A DNA stretch of 23,297 nucleotides, from assembly GCF_000721495.1 (NCBI RefSeq), contig NZ_JOHY01000080.1, positions 1 to 23,297 on the forward strand, in the 5' to 3' direction. Position numbers and translations under genes: made by a program. Each line of letters begins with the position of its first letter. The first letter of the stretch is position 1. Below, piece after piece: positions 13,162-23,295 of the stretch. This DNA comes from Streptomyces sp. NRRL F-5123 (GTDB taxonomy: Bacteria; Actinomycetota; Actinomycetes; Streptomycetales; Streptomycetaceae). The notes under the pieces were generated by a model. It saw nothing but the letters and a program-made list of their open reading frames with translations, was not told where the DNA came from and did not search any database.

Positions 13162-16100
13162 TCAGCCGGGCAGCCGGGCCAGCACGTCGCGGGCGCGCTC
13201 GGCCGCGTCGGGCCAGGGGCCGTTCAGCGCGTGGACGTAGGCGGCGCGGGCGCCCTCGAGGTCGCCCTCGCGCAGCAGCAGGCCGCCGAGGTTGACGGCC
13301 GCCATACCGCTCTGCACGGGGTGGCCGGTCGCGAGGACGGAGCGGTAGGCCTCCGCGGCGCCCGCGGGGTCGCCGCGGGCGTCGAGGAAACCGGCGAGGT
13401 CGAAGGCCGCCGGGGGCGACAGGTGCGGGTGGCCGGCCTGGACGGCGAGCCGGTAGGCGGCCGTCGCGCCCGGGACGTCGTCCAGGGCGGCGCGCACCTG
13501 CGCCAGGTGCACCGCCGCCAGGCACGCCAGCTCGGCGTCGGCTGCGTCGAGGGCCTTGCGGTGGGCGGCTTCGTAGGCCGCACCGGCTCCTGCCGCGTCG
13601 CCGCGGGCCCTGCGGAGCACGGCCCGGCAGAAGAGCAGCAGCGCGCCGTCGTCCGGGCCCGCGAGGGCGACCGCCCGGCGGAAGACGTCGGCGCTCCGCT
13701 CGTCGGGGAGCAGCAGGGCCAGATGGAGCTGGGTGCGGGCGCGCGTGTCGCCCGCTGCCTGGGCGGCCCGCAGCGCCGCGACGCCCTCGGCCTCGGGCAG
13801 GTGGTGGCCGAAGTGCCGCGCGAAGTCGAACGGCGGCGGCTGCGGCCCGGTGGCGGGCGCGGGCGGTTCCAGTGCTGCCAGCCGGGCGCGGGCCTGCGCC
13901 GCGATCCCGGGCTCGGGACACTCCAGCGCGTGCCGGTAGGCGGCGCGGGCCTCGCCGGGGGTGAACTCGCAGACCAGCAGGTCGCCCAGGACGAGCGCCG
14001 CCATCGGGGCGCCGGGGCCGTCGAGGGCCCGCTCCAGCGCTTCCCGCGCGCCCGCCACGTCGCCCGCCTGGGCCCGGACGATGCCGACGATGCCGCCGAC
14101 CGCGACCTGCCCCGCCTCGTCGGTCCAGCGCATGAGGAGTTCGGCGAGGATCCGCGCCTCGGCGTACTCGGCGTCCTCGTAGAGCCGGGCGACGCCGTGC
14201 AGCATCGCCTCCGCGTCGCCGCCCGCGACAAGGGAGTTGGTGAGGCGGGCCGCCTCGGACCGGCGTTCCTCGGCAGTGGCGACGAGGTCCAGCCGCCCGG
14301 CCGCGTCGGCGTCGCCGAGGTCGGCCGCACGCTCGTAGGCGGCGCGGGCGCCGGCCAGGTCCCACGCGTCCAGCAGCAGGTCGCCGAGCGCGACCGCGGC
14401 GGCTGCGGCGTGGCCCACGCCGGTGGCGGCGGCGCGGGCGAAGGCGGTCCTGGCCTCGTCCGAGGCGCCGGCGTCCCGGAACGCCAGGCCGCGGCCCGTC
14501 TCGGCCGCTGCGACGATCCACGGGTCGTCCGCCTCGGCCAGTTCGTCCAGCACCGCGAGCATGCCGTCGACGTCCCCCGCCTCGCGCAGCTCCACGGCGC
14601 GCGCCAGTTCCGCCAGCAGGTCGGGGTCCGGGTCCGGGCCTGGTGCGGCTTCCGCGGCGTCCGGCGCGACGTCCTCGGTGGAGGCTGCGGCGAGCGCCTC
14701 CAGCTCGTCGCGTACGGCCAGCAGCCGGCCGGCGAGGTCCGCGTCGGCGGCGGCGACCTCGGCCAGGTCGGAGCGCAGGTCGAGGGCCCGGGACCACAGC
14801 ACGGCCCGGCCCTGCTCCAGGAATTCCACCGCCGCGGCGGGTTCGCCCGCGTCGAGGGCCAGCCGGGCCGTTTCCGCCGGTACACCGCCCTCCCCTGCGA
14901 GCCAGGACTCCTGGGCCTCGCGCGGGGAACCGGGCCAGGCCGCCAGGGCGAGCAGTTCGAGCAGCAGCCGGCAGCCGTCGAGGGTCGCCCGGCCGTCCTC
15001 CCGGTCGGCGACCGCGAGCCAGACCCGTACGGACCGGTAGCGCACCCTGGCCGGGGCGGTGGTGTCGGACGCCAGCCCGTACAGCACCCGCACGGCCTCC
15101 GCCCGGTCCCCCGGCCGCTCGCCGGCCGCGACGCGATGGGCGAGGCAGGTCCCCAACTGGAGGGCGGACAGGACCGATTCGGCCCCGCCCCGGCCCGCGC
15201 AGACGCGGAAGATCTCGACCGCCCGGTCCAGGTCGGGGGCGGCGCCGGTGCGCTCCCAGCGGTCGGCCAGCGCGAGGGCCGCGTTGTGGGCCATGTGCGT
15301 CCACTGCGGCCCCGCCGCCTCCGGGTCGTCGACGAGGGCCAGCACGCGGGCGAGCACGGCGTCGAACGCCGCCGGATCCCGCCGCTCGCCGACCATGTGC
15401 GCCCCGAGCAGTGCGGCGACGGCCTTGCGGTGCTGGGAGCTGCCGGGCGGCAGCTCCTCGACGGCGGTCTCCAGGTAGCCGACCGCCACCGCCAGGTCGG
15501 CCTCGGGGCTCGGCCGCCCGGCGCCGGGGTACGACCCGTGCTCGGCGTTGGCGCGGTCCAGCCGGGCCTGCGCCACGTTGACCAGCCGGGAGGTGTACGA
15601 GTGGTGGGTGCGCGGGGTGAGCTGCAGGACGGTGGTGAAGGCCTCGATCCCCTCGTCCAGGTCGGCGGGGACCGCGAAGAGCCGGTAGCGGGTGAGGAGG
15701 ACGCCGGCCAGGTTGTTGAGCAGCGTCGCCGTCTCCACCTCGGAGCCGTCGCCGTGCGCCGCGTCCGGTGCCGCGGCGTAGTCGTCGCGGACGGCGCGGT
15801 AGAGGTCGACGGCGCGCGAGAGGTCGGCGACGTCGCGGGTCGCCTGGAAGCGCTCGGTGAGGGCCGCGGCGAGGTGGGTGCGGGTGGCGTGGCCGCCGGG
15901 GTCGAGTTCCAGCGCGGCGGTGGCGAGGTCGACGGCGCTCGCCAGGTCGGCGGGCGCGCCCGTCTCCGCGTAGCGCTCGCGGTGGTGGGCCGACAGGTGC
16001 GCGAGCCGGTGGGCGCGGCCGGGGTCGTCGGGGCCGGTCGCGTCGAGGCCCTCGGTGCCGGCCTCGACCGCGCGGTCCAGGTCCGCGAGGGCCCTTGTGA

Positions 16101-18336
16101 AGCCGAACCGTATCCGGTGGCCGAGGCCGAGGGACGTCAGCATGTCCGCGCGGTCGGGGGCGCCGGGGCCCGCGGCGTCGAGTGCGGCCTCCAGGTGCGC
16201 GAGGGCCTGCTGGAGGTCGTCGCGCCGGTGGTGGCGGTGGTAGCGGGCCATGAGGGCGTGGTGCGAGGCCTGCCGGGTCGCGACGGAGATCTCCGTCCAG
16301 CCGTGCGCCGTGGCCCGGTCGAGCACGCGCTGCCAGGCGGGGAGGGCCAGGTCGAGGTGGGGGTCGCCGTCGTCGTGGCCGAGCAGGGTGGCGCAGACGA
16401 CGAGGAGGCGGGAGAGCGTGGCGTGCAGCAGGTCGGGATGCCCGTCGGGGGCGAGGGCCACCGCTTCGGTGAGGGCGTCGACGGCGGCGCGCAGGTCGGC
16501 GGGTGCGGTGGCGGCGTCCGGGCGTTCGGCGCGAAGGTGCAGCACCCTGCCGTAGTTGGCCAGGACCGCGGCGCGGCGGACGGGGTCGAGGGGCCGGGCG
16601 AGGGCCTGCCGGTAGCCGTCGACGGCGAGGTCGGCGGCCTGCGGGTCGTCGGCGTGCTCGGCGCGCTGGTGCAGCGCGCCGGCGAGGGTGAGCAGCGGAT
16701 CGGTCGCGCCGTCGCCCGCGTCGGCGGCGGCGCGGGCGTGGTCGAACGCCTCGTCCAGCAGGCCGGGTTCGGGCTCCAGCTCGTTCATGACCAGCAGCGT
16801 CCCGGCGAGGTCGCCGCGCATCCGCGGGTGGTCCGGGTCGTCGGGCGCGGTACGGGACAGGGCGCGGCGCAGCAGGTCCGCGGCCTCGGACAGCGCCGCG
16901 CGGTCCCGCCTCCTGGACCCGGCGTCGTGCAGGGCGTGGGCGAGGTTGGCCTCGAAGGGGGCGCGCCCGTCGCCCGGCGGCAGCAGGCCCAGGGCGGTGC
17001 GCCCGGCGGCGACCGCCTCGTCCAGGTGGGCCTCCTCCCCGGTGAGGCTCGCGGCCTCGGTCAGGATCCGGCCGAGCCGGTCCCAGCGCAGCGCGGTGAT
17101 GCCGCCGTCGCCGGGGCGGGTCAGCTCCTCGCGGGCCAGGGCGGCAAGGGCGAGGCAGTGCCCGGGCGTCGTGGGAGCGTCGTCGACCGATCGCAGCAGG
17201 GTGTGCCACAGGGCCTGTTCGACGGACGCCCGGTGCGGGGCGCGGGCGACCTCGGCACGGGCGAGCTCCGCCGCCTCGTCGACCTGCTCCTGCGACCGGG
17301 TGCGTATCGCGGCGTGCATCAGGGTGGCGGCGAGCGCGGCGGTGCACGCGGGCCGCTCGGCCGGGTCGAGCGCGGGCAGGGCGGCCCGGTACGCCGCGGC
17401 GGCCTCGGGCAGCGGTGCGTACGCGCCGGTCCGGCGTGCCAGGCCGGACAGCAGGTCGCCGCGGTGCCGGTGCAGCCGGCCGCGGTGCTCGGGCGCGGCC
17501 TCCTCGGCGGCGCGTTCGAGCAGGGCGACGGCCTGCTCCGTCTCCGCCGGGTCGCCGGTGGCGGCGGAGCGGCTGTCCAGCAATGGGGCGAGTTCGGCCG
17601 CGTACATCGCCCGCAGGCGGGGTTCGGCGGGGCTCTCGTGGAGCGCCGTCAGCAGGGTGATCGCCTCGTCCCGCGCGGCCGCGTCGCCGGTGGCGTCGTG
17701 CACGTCGCTCAGGGCGACAGCGAGGAGTGCGGTGTCCTCGTCGCGTTCGGCCCGCCTGCCGTACGGCGGCGCGCACAGCGCCCGGCAGACGTCCACGAGA
17801 TCGGCCCCGGCGTCCGGCCCGCCGGTGAGCCAGAAGAGGTCGGCCAGGATCTGCCGGTGGTGGAGGAGGCGCTCGCGCTCCCCGCTCCTGGCACGGATCC
17901 GTGTCCGGGCCCCGGCTGGACCCGCCGGGGCCAGCAGCCCCGGCACGTACGGCAGATCGCGTAACACCCCGGGATCGTCCCCGGCCGTGCCGTGCAGCAG
18001 CCGCCACGACTGCCGCAGCCGGTCGCGCCTGCGGTCGAGCTCCTCCCCCTCGAAGGCGTCGAGCCCGTGGGTGGCGTGCACGATCGCCTCCCGCAGGGTG
18101 TCCGGCTCCCGCGTGGTGTCCCACGTCTGCTGGAGCAGGAAGCCGAGGTTGGCGGAGTCGAGCGGGTCGCGCTCCGGGAGGCGGCGGCGGACGACGTCCC
18201 GCATGAGGTCGACGGCCTCGGCCAGCCGCCCTTCGCGGTGCAGCGCGGCCACCTTCTCGACGAGCGGGACCAGCAGGTCCGTGCCCGCGCCGGTGTCCTC
18301 ACCGGCGGCGGTGCCGGCCGCGTCGTCCGTGGTCAC
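13162..18336 (-). CDS. Giant TPR protein, the separated TPR half of a TPR-CHAT system
   Basis: A 1724-residue, almost wholly helical protein of degenerate TPR repeats. Residues about 1-1165 resemble the repeat array of actinomycete TPR-CHAT proteins (many ALAEAVDL...A.L-type helices). Residues about 1168-1200 hold the linker LEQGRAVLWSRALDLRSDL, which in those proteins leads straight into the CHAT protease. Here it is followed by a Pro/Asp-rich hinge and about 500 residues of further TPR/Sel1-like repeats, with no catalytic His or Cys. The protein is probably a sensor or scaffold for the protease at 19301-20557. The GTG at 18336 overlaps the preceding stop as GTGA with GAGGAG 5 nt upstream; the GTG at 18342 overlaps that site and is less likely. 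Leu125 is TTA (17962-17964), implying bldA-dependent translation. Confidence 0.85.
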   Translation of the reverse strand: MTTDDAAGTAAGEDTGAGTDLLVPLVEKVAALHREGRLAEAVDLMRDVVRRRLPERDPLDSANLGFLLQQTWDTTREPDTLREAIVHATHGLDAFEGEELDRRRDRLRQSWRLLHGTAGDDPGVLRDLPYVPGLLAPAGPAGARTRIRARSGERERLLHHRQILADLFWLTGGPDAGADLVDVCRALCAPPYGRRAERDEDTALLAVALSDVHDATGDAAARDEAITLLTALHESPAEPRLRAMYAAELAPLLDSRSAATGDPAETEQAVALLERAAEEAAPEHRGRLHRHRGDLLSGLARRTGAYAPLPEAAAAYRAALPALDPAERPACTAALAATLMHAAIRTRSQEQVDEAAELARAEVARAPHRASVEQALWHTLLRSVDDAPTTPGHCLALAALAREELTRPGDGGITALRWDRLGRILTEAASLTGEEAHLDEAVAAGRTALGLLPPGDGRAPFEANLAHALHDAGSRRRDRAALSEAADLLRRALSRTAPDDPDHPRMRGDLAGTLLVMNELEPEPGLLDEAFDHARAAADAGDGATDPLLTLAGALHQRAEHADDPQAADLAVDGYRQALARPLDPVRRAAVLANYGRVLHLRAERPDAATAPADLRAAVDALTEAVALAPDGHPDLLHATLSRLLVVCATLLGHDDGDPHLDLALPAWQRVLDRATAHGWTEISVATRQASHHALMARYHRHHRRDDLQQALAHLEAALDAAGPGAPDRADMLTSLGLGHRIRFGFTRALADLDRAVEAGTEGLDATGPDDPGRAHRLAHLSAHHRERYAETGAPADLASAVDLATAALELDPGGHATRTHLAAALTERFQATRDVADLSRAVDLYRAVRDDYAAAPDAAHGDGSEVETATLLNNLAGVLLTRYRLFAVPADLDEGIEAFTTVLQLTPRTHHSYTSRLVNVAQARLDRANAEHGSYPGAGRPSPEADLAVAVGYLETAVEELPPGSSQHRKAVAALLGAHMVGERRDPAAFDAVLARVLALVDDPEAAGPQWTHMAHNAALALADRWERTGAAPDLDRAVEIFRVCAGRGGAESVLSALQLGTCLAHRVAAGERPGDRAEAVRVLYGLASDTTAPARVRYRSVRVWLAVADREDGRATLDGCRLLLELLALAAWPGSPREAQESWLAGEGGVPAETARLALDAGEPAAAVEFLEQGRAVLWSRALDLRSDLAEVAAADADLAGRLLAVRDELEALAAASTEDVAPDAAEAAPGPDPDPDLLAELARAVELREAGDVDGMLAVLDELAEADDPWIVAAAETGRGLAFRDAGASDEARTAFARAAATGVGHAAAAAVALGDLLLDAWDLAGARAAYERAADLGDADAAGRLDLVATAEERRSEAARLTNSLVAGGDAEAMLHGVARLYEDAEYAEARILAELLMRWTDEAGQVAVGGIVGIVRAQAGDVAGAREALERALDGPGAPMAALVLGDLLVCEFTPGEARAAYRHALECPEPGIAAQARARLAALEPPAPATGPQPPPFDFARHFGHHLPEAEGVAALRAAQAAGDTRARTQLHLALLLPDERSADVFRRAVALAGPDDGALLLFCRAVLRRARGDAAGAGAAYEAAHRKALDAADAELACLAAVHLAQVRAALDDVPGATAAYRLAVQAGHPHLSPPAAFDLAGFLDARGDPAGAAEAYRSVLATGHPVQSGMAAVNLGGLLLREGDLEGARAAYVHALNGPWPDAAERARDVLARLPG

Positions 18337-18947
18337 GGGCACTCCTCGACCGGCTGGACGGTGAGGACCCGCGCCAGCTCCACCGCCGCGTCGCCGGCGG
18401 CGGTGTGCAGGGTGAGGGTGCCGCGGGCGACGCCCTCACTGCTCCCGCACAGCGTCGCGCCCGGCAACTGGACGCGCAGCTGCGGCGGTTGCTTCGGCGG
18501 GCCGTACCAGGTGGTGCCGACCGCCAGGACCAGGAAGGCGGCGCAGGCCACCGACCCGGCGATGCCGCGCCGCAGGTCGGCGAGGGCGGCGACGGCCCGC
18601 GCGTGGTCCTGGGTGAGCGGGCTGCCCGCGGCGGGCGGGGTGAGTCGGGGCGGGCCGTTGGCCGCGCGCAGCAGGCACAGGCCGCCCGCCGCACCGGCCA
18701 GCAGGGCAAGGAGCAGCAGCACGCCGATGACGACGTGCCAGGGTGGGGCGACCTTGTCGATCTCGGTGCGCCCCTTGACGAGGCCGAAGCCGACCAGGGC
18801 GGCGAGCAGCCCGGCGAGCCCGTTGCGCCAGGCGGCGGCCGCCGCGCGGACCCGGGGCAACTCCTCGCGCAGGGCCTGGTGCCGGTTGCGGGCGCGGGCG
18901 GCGTCGGCGGGCCCGGCGGGGGGTCCGGGCCGCAGCGGGGCGCTCAT
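18333..18947 (-). CDS. Three-TM membrane protein of the CHAT-TPR operon
   Basis: A 204-residue protein not assigned to a family. A Pro/Arg-rich cytoplasmic N-terminus with a helix at about 16-40 is followed by hydrophobic segments at about 41-58, 71-93 and 128-147. A C-terminal domain of about 55 residues is beta-like and contains two separated Cys residues. The ATG at 18947 overlaps the previous stop (ATGA), and the stop overlaps the TPR start (GTGA), so it is translationally coupled on both sides. That coupling argues for a fixed ratio with the TPR and Cys-rich proteins. It may anchor the complex to the membrane, or be a membrane effector acted on by the CHAT protease; both are inferences. 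No ribosome binding site is evident, as expected for coupled translation. Confidence 0.8.
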   Translation of the reverse strand: MSAPLRPGPPAGPADAARARNRHQALREELPRVRAAAAAWRNGLAGLLAALVGFGLVKGRTEIDKVAPPWHVVIGVLLLLALLAGAAGGLCLLRAANGPPRLTPPAAGSPLTQDHARAVAALADLRRGIAGSVACAAFLVLAVGTTWYGPPKQPPQLRVQLPGATLCGSSEGVARGTLTLHTAAGDAAVELARVLTVQPVEECP

Positions 18948-19255
18948 GACGCGGTGAGCCGCAGCAGCCAGTACGCGCCGCAGCCGACGCTGCCTTCCGG
19001 GCTGCCGGGGTGCTCGCCCTCGCACGTGCAGATGACCGGTTCGACACGCTCGGCGGGCGCGGGGGCGGCCGTCCGGCGGAAGAGCGGCAGGCTCTTGTAC
19101 GTGCCGGTGACCACGGGGACGTACATCAGCCCGCGGCAGCGCGGGCAGGGACCGGCCAGTTCGACCGTGCCGGGGCGTATCTCGGTGGCGGCGAAGGTCA
19201 CGGCGGCGTCCCGCGCGTAGTCGTCGTGGGTCGTCTCGTCGTACGCCTCACACAA
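18944..19255 (-). CDS. Small Cys-rich, zinc-ribbon-like protein with TTG start
   Basis: A 103-residue protein of unknown family. CPRC (37-40) and CTC (76-78), followed by His82 and Cys92, give a plausible zinc-ribbon pair. Between them lies a conserved-looking GLMYVPVVTGTYKSLPLF segment. The start is TTG at 19255: AGAAGGAGG is 7 nt upstream and no ATG or GTG fits the frame nearby. Its stop overlaps the ATG of the membrane protein. It lies 45 bp after the CHAT protease gene in the same operon. The likely role is a structural or adaptor subunit of the CHAT/TPR/membrane assembly; a substrate role is equally possible. The rare TTG start may limit its output. Confidence 0.78.
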   Translation of the reverse strand: MCEAYDETTHDDYARDAAVTFAATEIRPGTVELAGPCPRCRGLMYVPVVTGTYKSLPLFRRTAAPAPAERVEPVICTCEGEHPGSPEGSVGCGAYWLLRLTAS

Positions 19256-19300
19256 GGGGGCGCCTCCTTCTGCTCTCGGCTGGTGCGCGCTGGGGGCCGG

Positions 19301-20557
19301 TCAGGGGCCGGTGTGGGTGAAGGCCGCCCAGCGGCTGGGGCGTTCCGGTTCCGCGTCGCGCAGCCGGCGCAGCGCACCGGCCGCGGCGTCCGCGGTACGG
19401 GCGGGGTCGAGGCGGCCCGCGGTGACGAGCGCGGGGAAGAGTTCGGCGGCGAAGGCGGACGCGGCCTCGGCGTCCACGGACCACAAGGTCGCCAGGACGT
19501 GCCGGAATCCGGCGTAGTGCAGCCCGGCGCCGAGGGTGACGACCTCGTCGGCGAGCTCGATCCCGCCGGTCGCGGTCATGCAGGCCGACAGGAAGGCGAA
19601 GCCGCCGTCGAAGCGGTGCGCGCCGAGTTCGGCGACGGTGAGGACTCCGTCGGCGAGCAGCAGGCCGCCGTGCGAGGGGTCGAGCAGGCTCTGCCGCCCG
19701 TGGCAGCTGAAGTGGGCCCAGCGGTGGTCGCGCAGCTCGCACAGGACGCGCTCGCGGGTGGCGTCCGCGCCCTCGACGACGGTGAGCCGGTCCGGCGGCA
19801 ACAGCCGCCGCAGCAGATCGAGTTCGGCCGCGGCCTGGGGGAGCGGCGGGTCGGCTGCGGGGGCGACGGCCAGCATCCGGTCGGCGCCGCCGGACGGTTC
19901 GGTACGGGCGCGGGCCAGCGCCCGCAGCGTGGGCACCGACGACGGGACGGCGCGGTCGAGCACGCTGCGGCCGCTGCCGTCGTGGTGCCCGGCGGCGTGC
20001 AGCGGCAGGAAGCCGAGCGGACCGGTCGGGCACCACCAGACGCGATGCGAGGCCGCCGCGCGCAGCACCGGCGCGGCCACGGCCTCCCACAGCCAGCGCA
20101 GGTCGTCCAGCAACCGGGCGTCCAGGTCCTCCTCGGCCGCGCGCAGTTGCCGCTTGGCGGTGTGGTGGTCGTGGAAGCTGCCGAAGGACGGGCGGGCCAG
20201 GGCCCGCCGCTCGGTGCGGCGGACGCGTGCGGCGGCGTCGTCCACCTCGCCCAGCCGGCCGATGTGGCCGGCCACCCGCTCGCCCACCTCCTGTGCGTCC
20301 AGGTCCGGCAGCGGGAGCGTGCGCACGCCGGACGCCTCGACGAGCAGGGCGTCGCAGCGCCGGCCGGTGACGTTGACCATCGCCAGGGTGCCCGTGCCGA
20401 CGGCGGGGAGCAAGGACTCCAGCCGCGGCGGCCGGAGGAAGTCCGCGAAGCCGGGCCCGAGCGAGCGGACGCGCGCGACCAGCTCGTCCCACTCCCGCGC
20501 CCGCGCGAGCTGCCGGTCGACGGCGCTGCCGCGGCGGCCCGGCGGCTCAGCTGACAT
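19301..20557 (-). CDS. Stand-alone CHAT-domain (caspase-like) protease
   Basis: A 418-residue CHAT-family cysteine peptidase, related to caspases and separase. HFSCHG gives catalytic His286 and FLSACMTATGG gives catalytic Cys326, so the dyad is complete. The region before it (VWWCPTGPLGFLPLHAAG, then PTLRALARAR) is the usual N-terminal half of the CHAT fold. The first 60 residues (AREWDELVARV, ADFLRPP) match the segment that follows the TPR linker in single-chain TPR-CHAT proteins, so this gene encodes the protease half only. CHAT proteases cut specific partners, for example in CRISPR-linked Craspase and gasdermin systems. The ATG at 20557 has no ribosome binding site, and TACATT lies 7 nt before it, suggesting a leaderless transcript. 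It is the first gene of a four-gene operon. Confidence 0.9.
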   Translation of the reverse strand: MSAEPPGRRGSAVDRQLARAREWDELVARVRSLGPGFADFLRPPRLESLLPAVGTGTLAMVNVTGRRCDALLVEASGVRTLPLPDLDAQEVGERVAGHIGRLGEVDDAAARVRRTERRALARPSFGSFHDHHTAKRQLRAAEEDLDARLLDDLRWLWEAVAAPVLRAAASHRVWWCPTGPLGFLPLHAAGHHDGSGRSVLDRAVPSSVPTLRALARARTEPSGGADRMLAVAPAADPPLPQAAAELDLLRRLLPPDRLTVVEGADATRERVLCELRDHRWAHFSCHGRQSLLDPSHGGLLLADGVLTVAELGAHRFDGGFAFLSACMTATGGIELADEVVTLGAGLHYAGFRHVLATLWSVDAEAASAFAAELFPALVTAGRLDPARTADAAAGALRRLRDAEPERPSRWAAFTHTGP

Positions 20558-20564
20558 GGCGCCA

Positions 20565-20570
20565 AATGTA
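20565..20570 (-). promoter_or_regulatory. Candidate -10 element of a leaderless CHAT-operon promoter
   Basis: TACATT on the minus strand ends 7 nt before the A of the CHAT ATG, so transcription would start at or next to the start codon. This explains the missing ribosome binding site. A matching -35 is not obvious. Confidence 0.4.
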
Positions 20571-20608
20571 GCCGGGGGAACCGGTGGCCGGTAAGCCCCG
20601 GAAAGACC

Positions 20609-20641
20609 GGAATCCCGACGGAATGCCACCGGAATGCCACC
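20609..20641. repeat. 11-bp tandem repeat (three units) in the CHAT/glgX divergent promoter region
   Basis: GGAATGCCACC is repeated exactly at 20620-20630 and 20631-20641, with a diverged unit GGAATCCCGAC at 20609-20619. The period is one helical turn, so identical faces are presented to a regulator. The site lies 50-85 bp upstream of the CHAT start. The remaining part of 20558-20852 contains no gene that I can support. Confidence 0.5.
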
Positions 20642-20852
20642 GGACCGCGCGGCGCGGTGCCGCGCCAGGGCGCGCCGGGGGTGAGACCGGGCCGCGCGGG
20701 GGGAAGGAAGAGGGCAGGGACACGGCAGGCCGCCGGGCACGGGACGCCCGGTGCGCGGGTACCGTGCGGATCCGCGCGGGGCAGGCGACGCCGCGGGGAT
20801 CCGCCGGGCAGCCTGCGGGCCGCCGCCGTGCCCGAGCCGTGGGAGGGCGTAC

Positions 20853-23171
<2,319 letters not shown>

Positions 23172-23193
23172 GGGCGCGGAGCGCGCGACGGGC

Positions 23194-23230
23194 GGGCGGG
23201 GAAGGCAGGGCGGGGAAGGCAGGGCGGGGC
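23194..23230. repeat. 14-bp tandem repeat downstream of glgX
   Basis: GGGCGGGGAAGGCA at 23194-23207 and 23208-23221 is followed by a partial third copy (23222-23230). It is non-coding. Confidence 0.8.
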
Positions 23231-23236
23231 GCGATC

Positions 23237-23256
23237 CCGGCCGTTCCTCCGGCCGG
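23237..23256 (+). terminator. Weak hairpin downstream of glgX
   Basis: CCGGCC (23237-23242) / GGCCGG (23251-23256) with an 8-nt loop, 65 bp after the glgX stop and without a T tract. It is a possible terminator. Confidence 0.3.
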
Positions 23257-23283
23257 TCGGCCCGCCTCGACACGTGGCGGCTG

Positions 23284-23295
23284 CCCCCCCCCCCC
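23284..23295. other. Run of 12 C at the window end
   Basis: An uninterrupted C12 tract two bases before the end of the window. Such a homopolymer in a GC-rich genome often marks an assembly edge or a miscalled length. Confidence 0.6.

Noticed and set aside
12460..17964. Very long plus-strand open frame opposite the TPR gene
   Set aside because: It is Gly/Arg/Val-rich without domains, runs across the two leftward genes, and is a by-product of the scarcity of stop codons at high GC.
13148..18124. Second long minus-strand frame overlapping the TPR gene
   Set aside because: Arg/Pro/Ala-rich low-complexity translation in a shifted frame; the TPR frame has proper helical repeats and coupled start and stop.
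18333..18947. Bacterial gasdermin
   Set aside because: The protein has three ordinary hydrophobic helices and no N-terminal Cys or beta-rich pore domain, so gasdermin homology is not supported.
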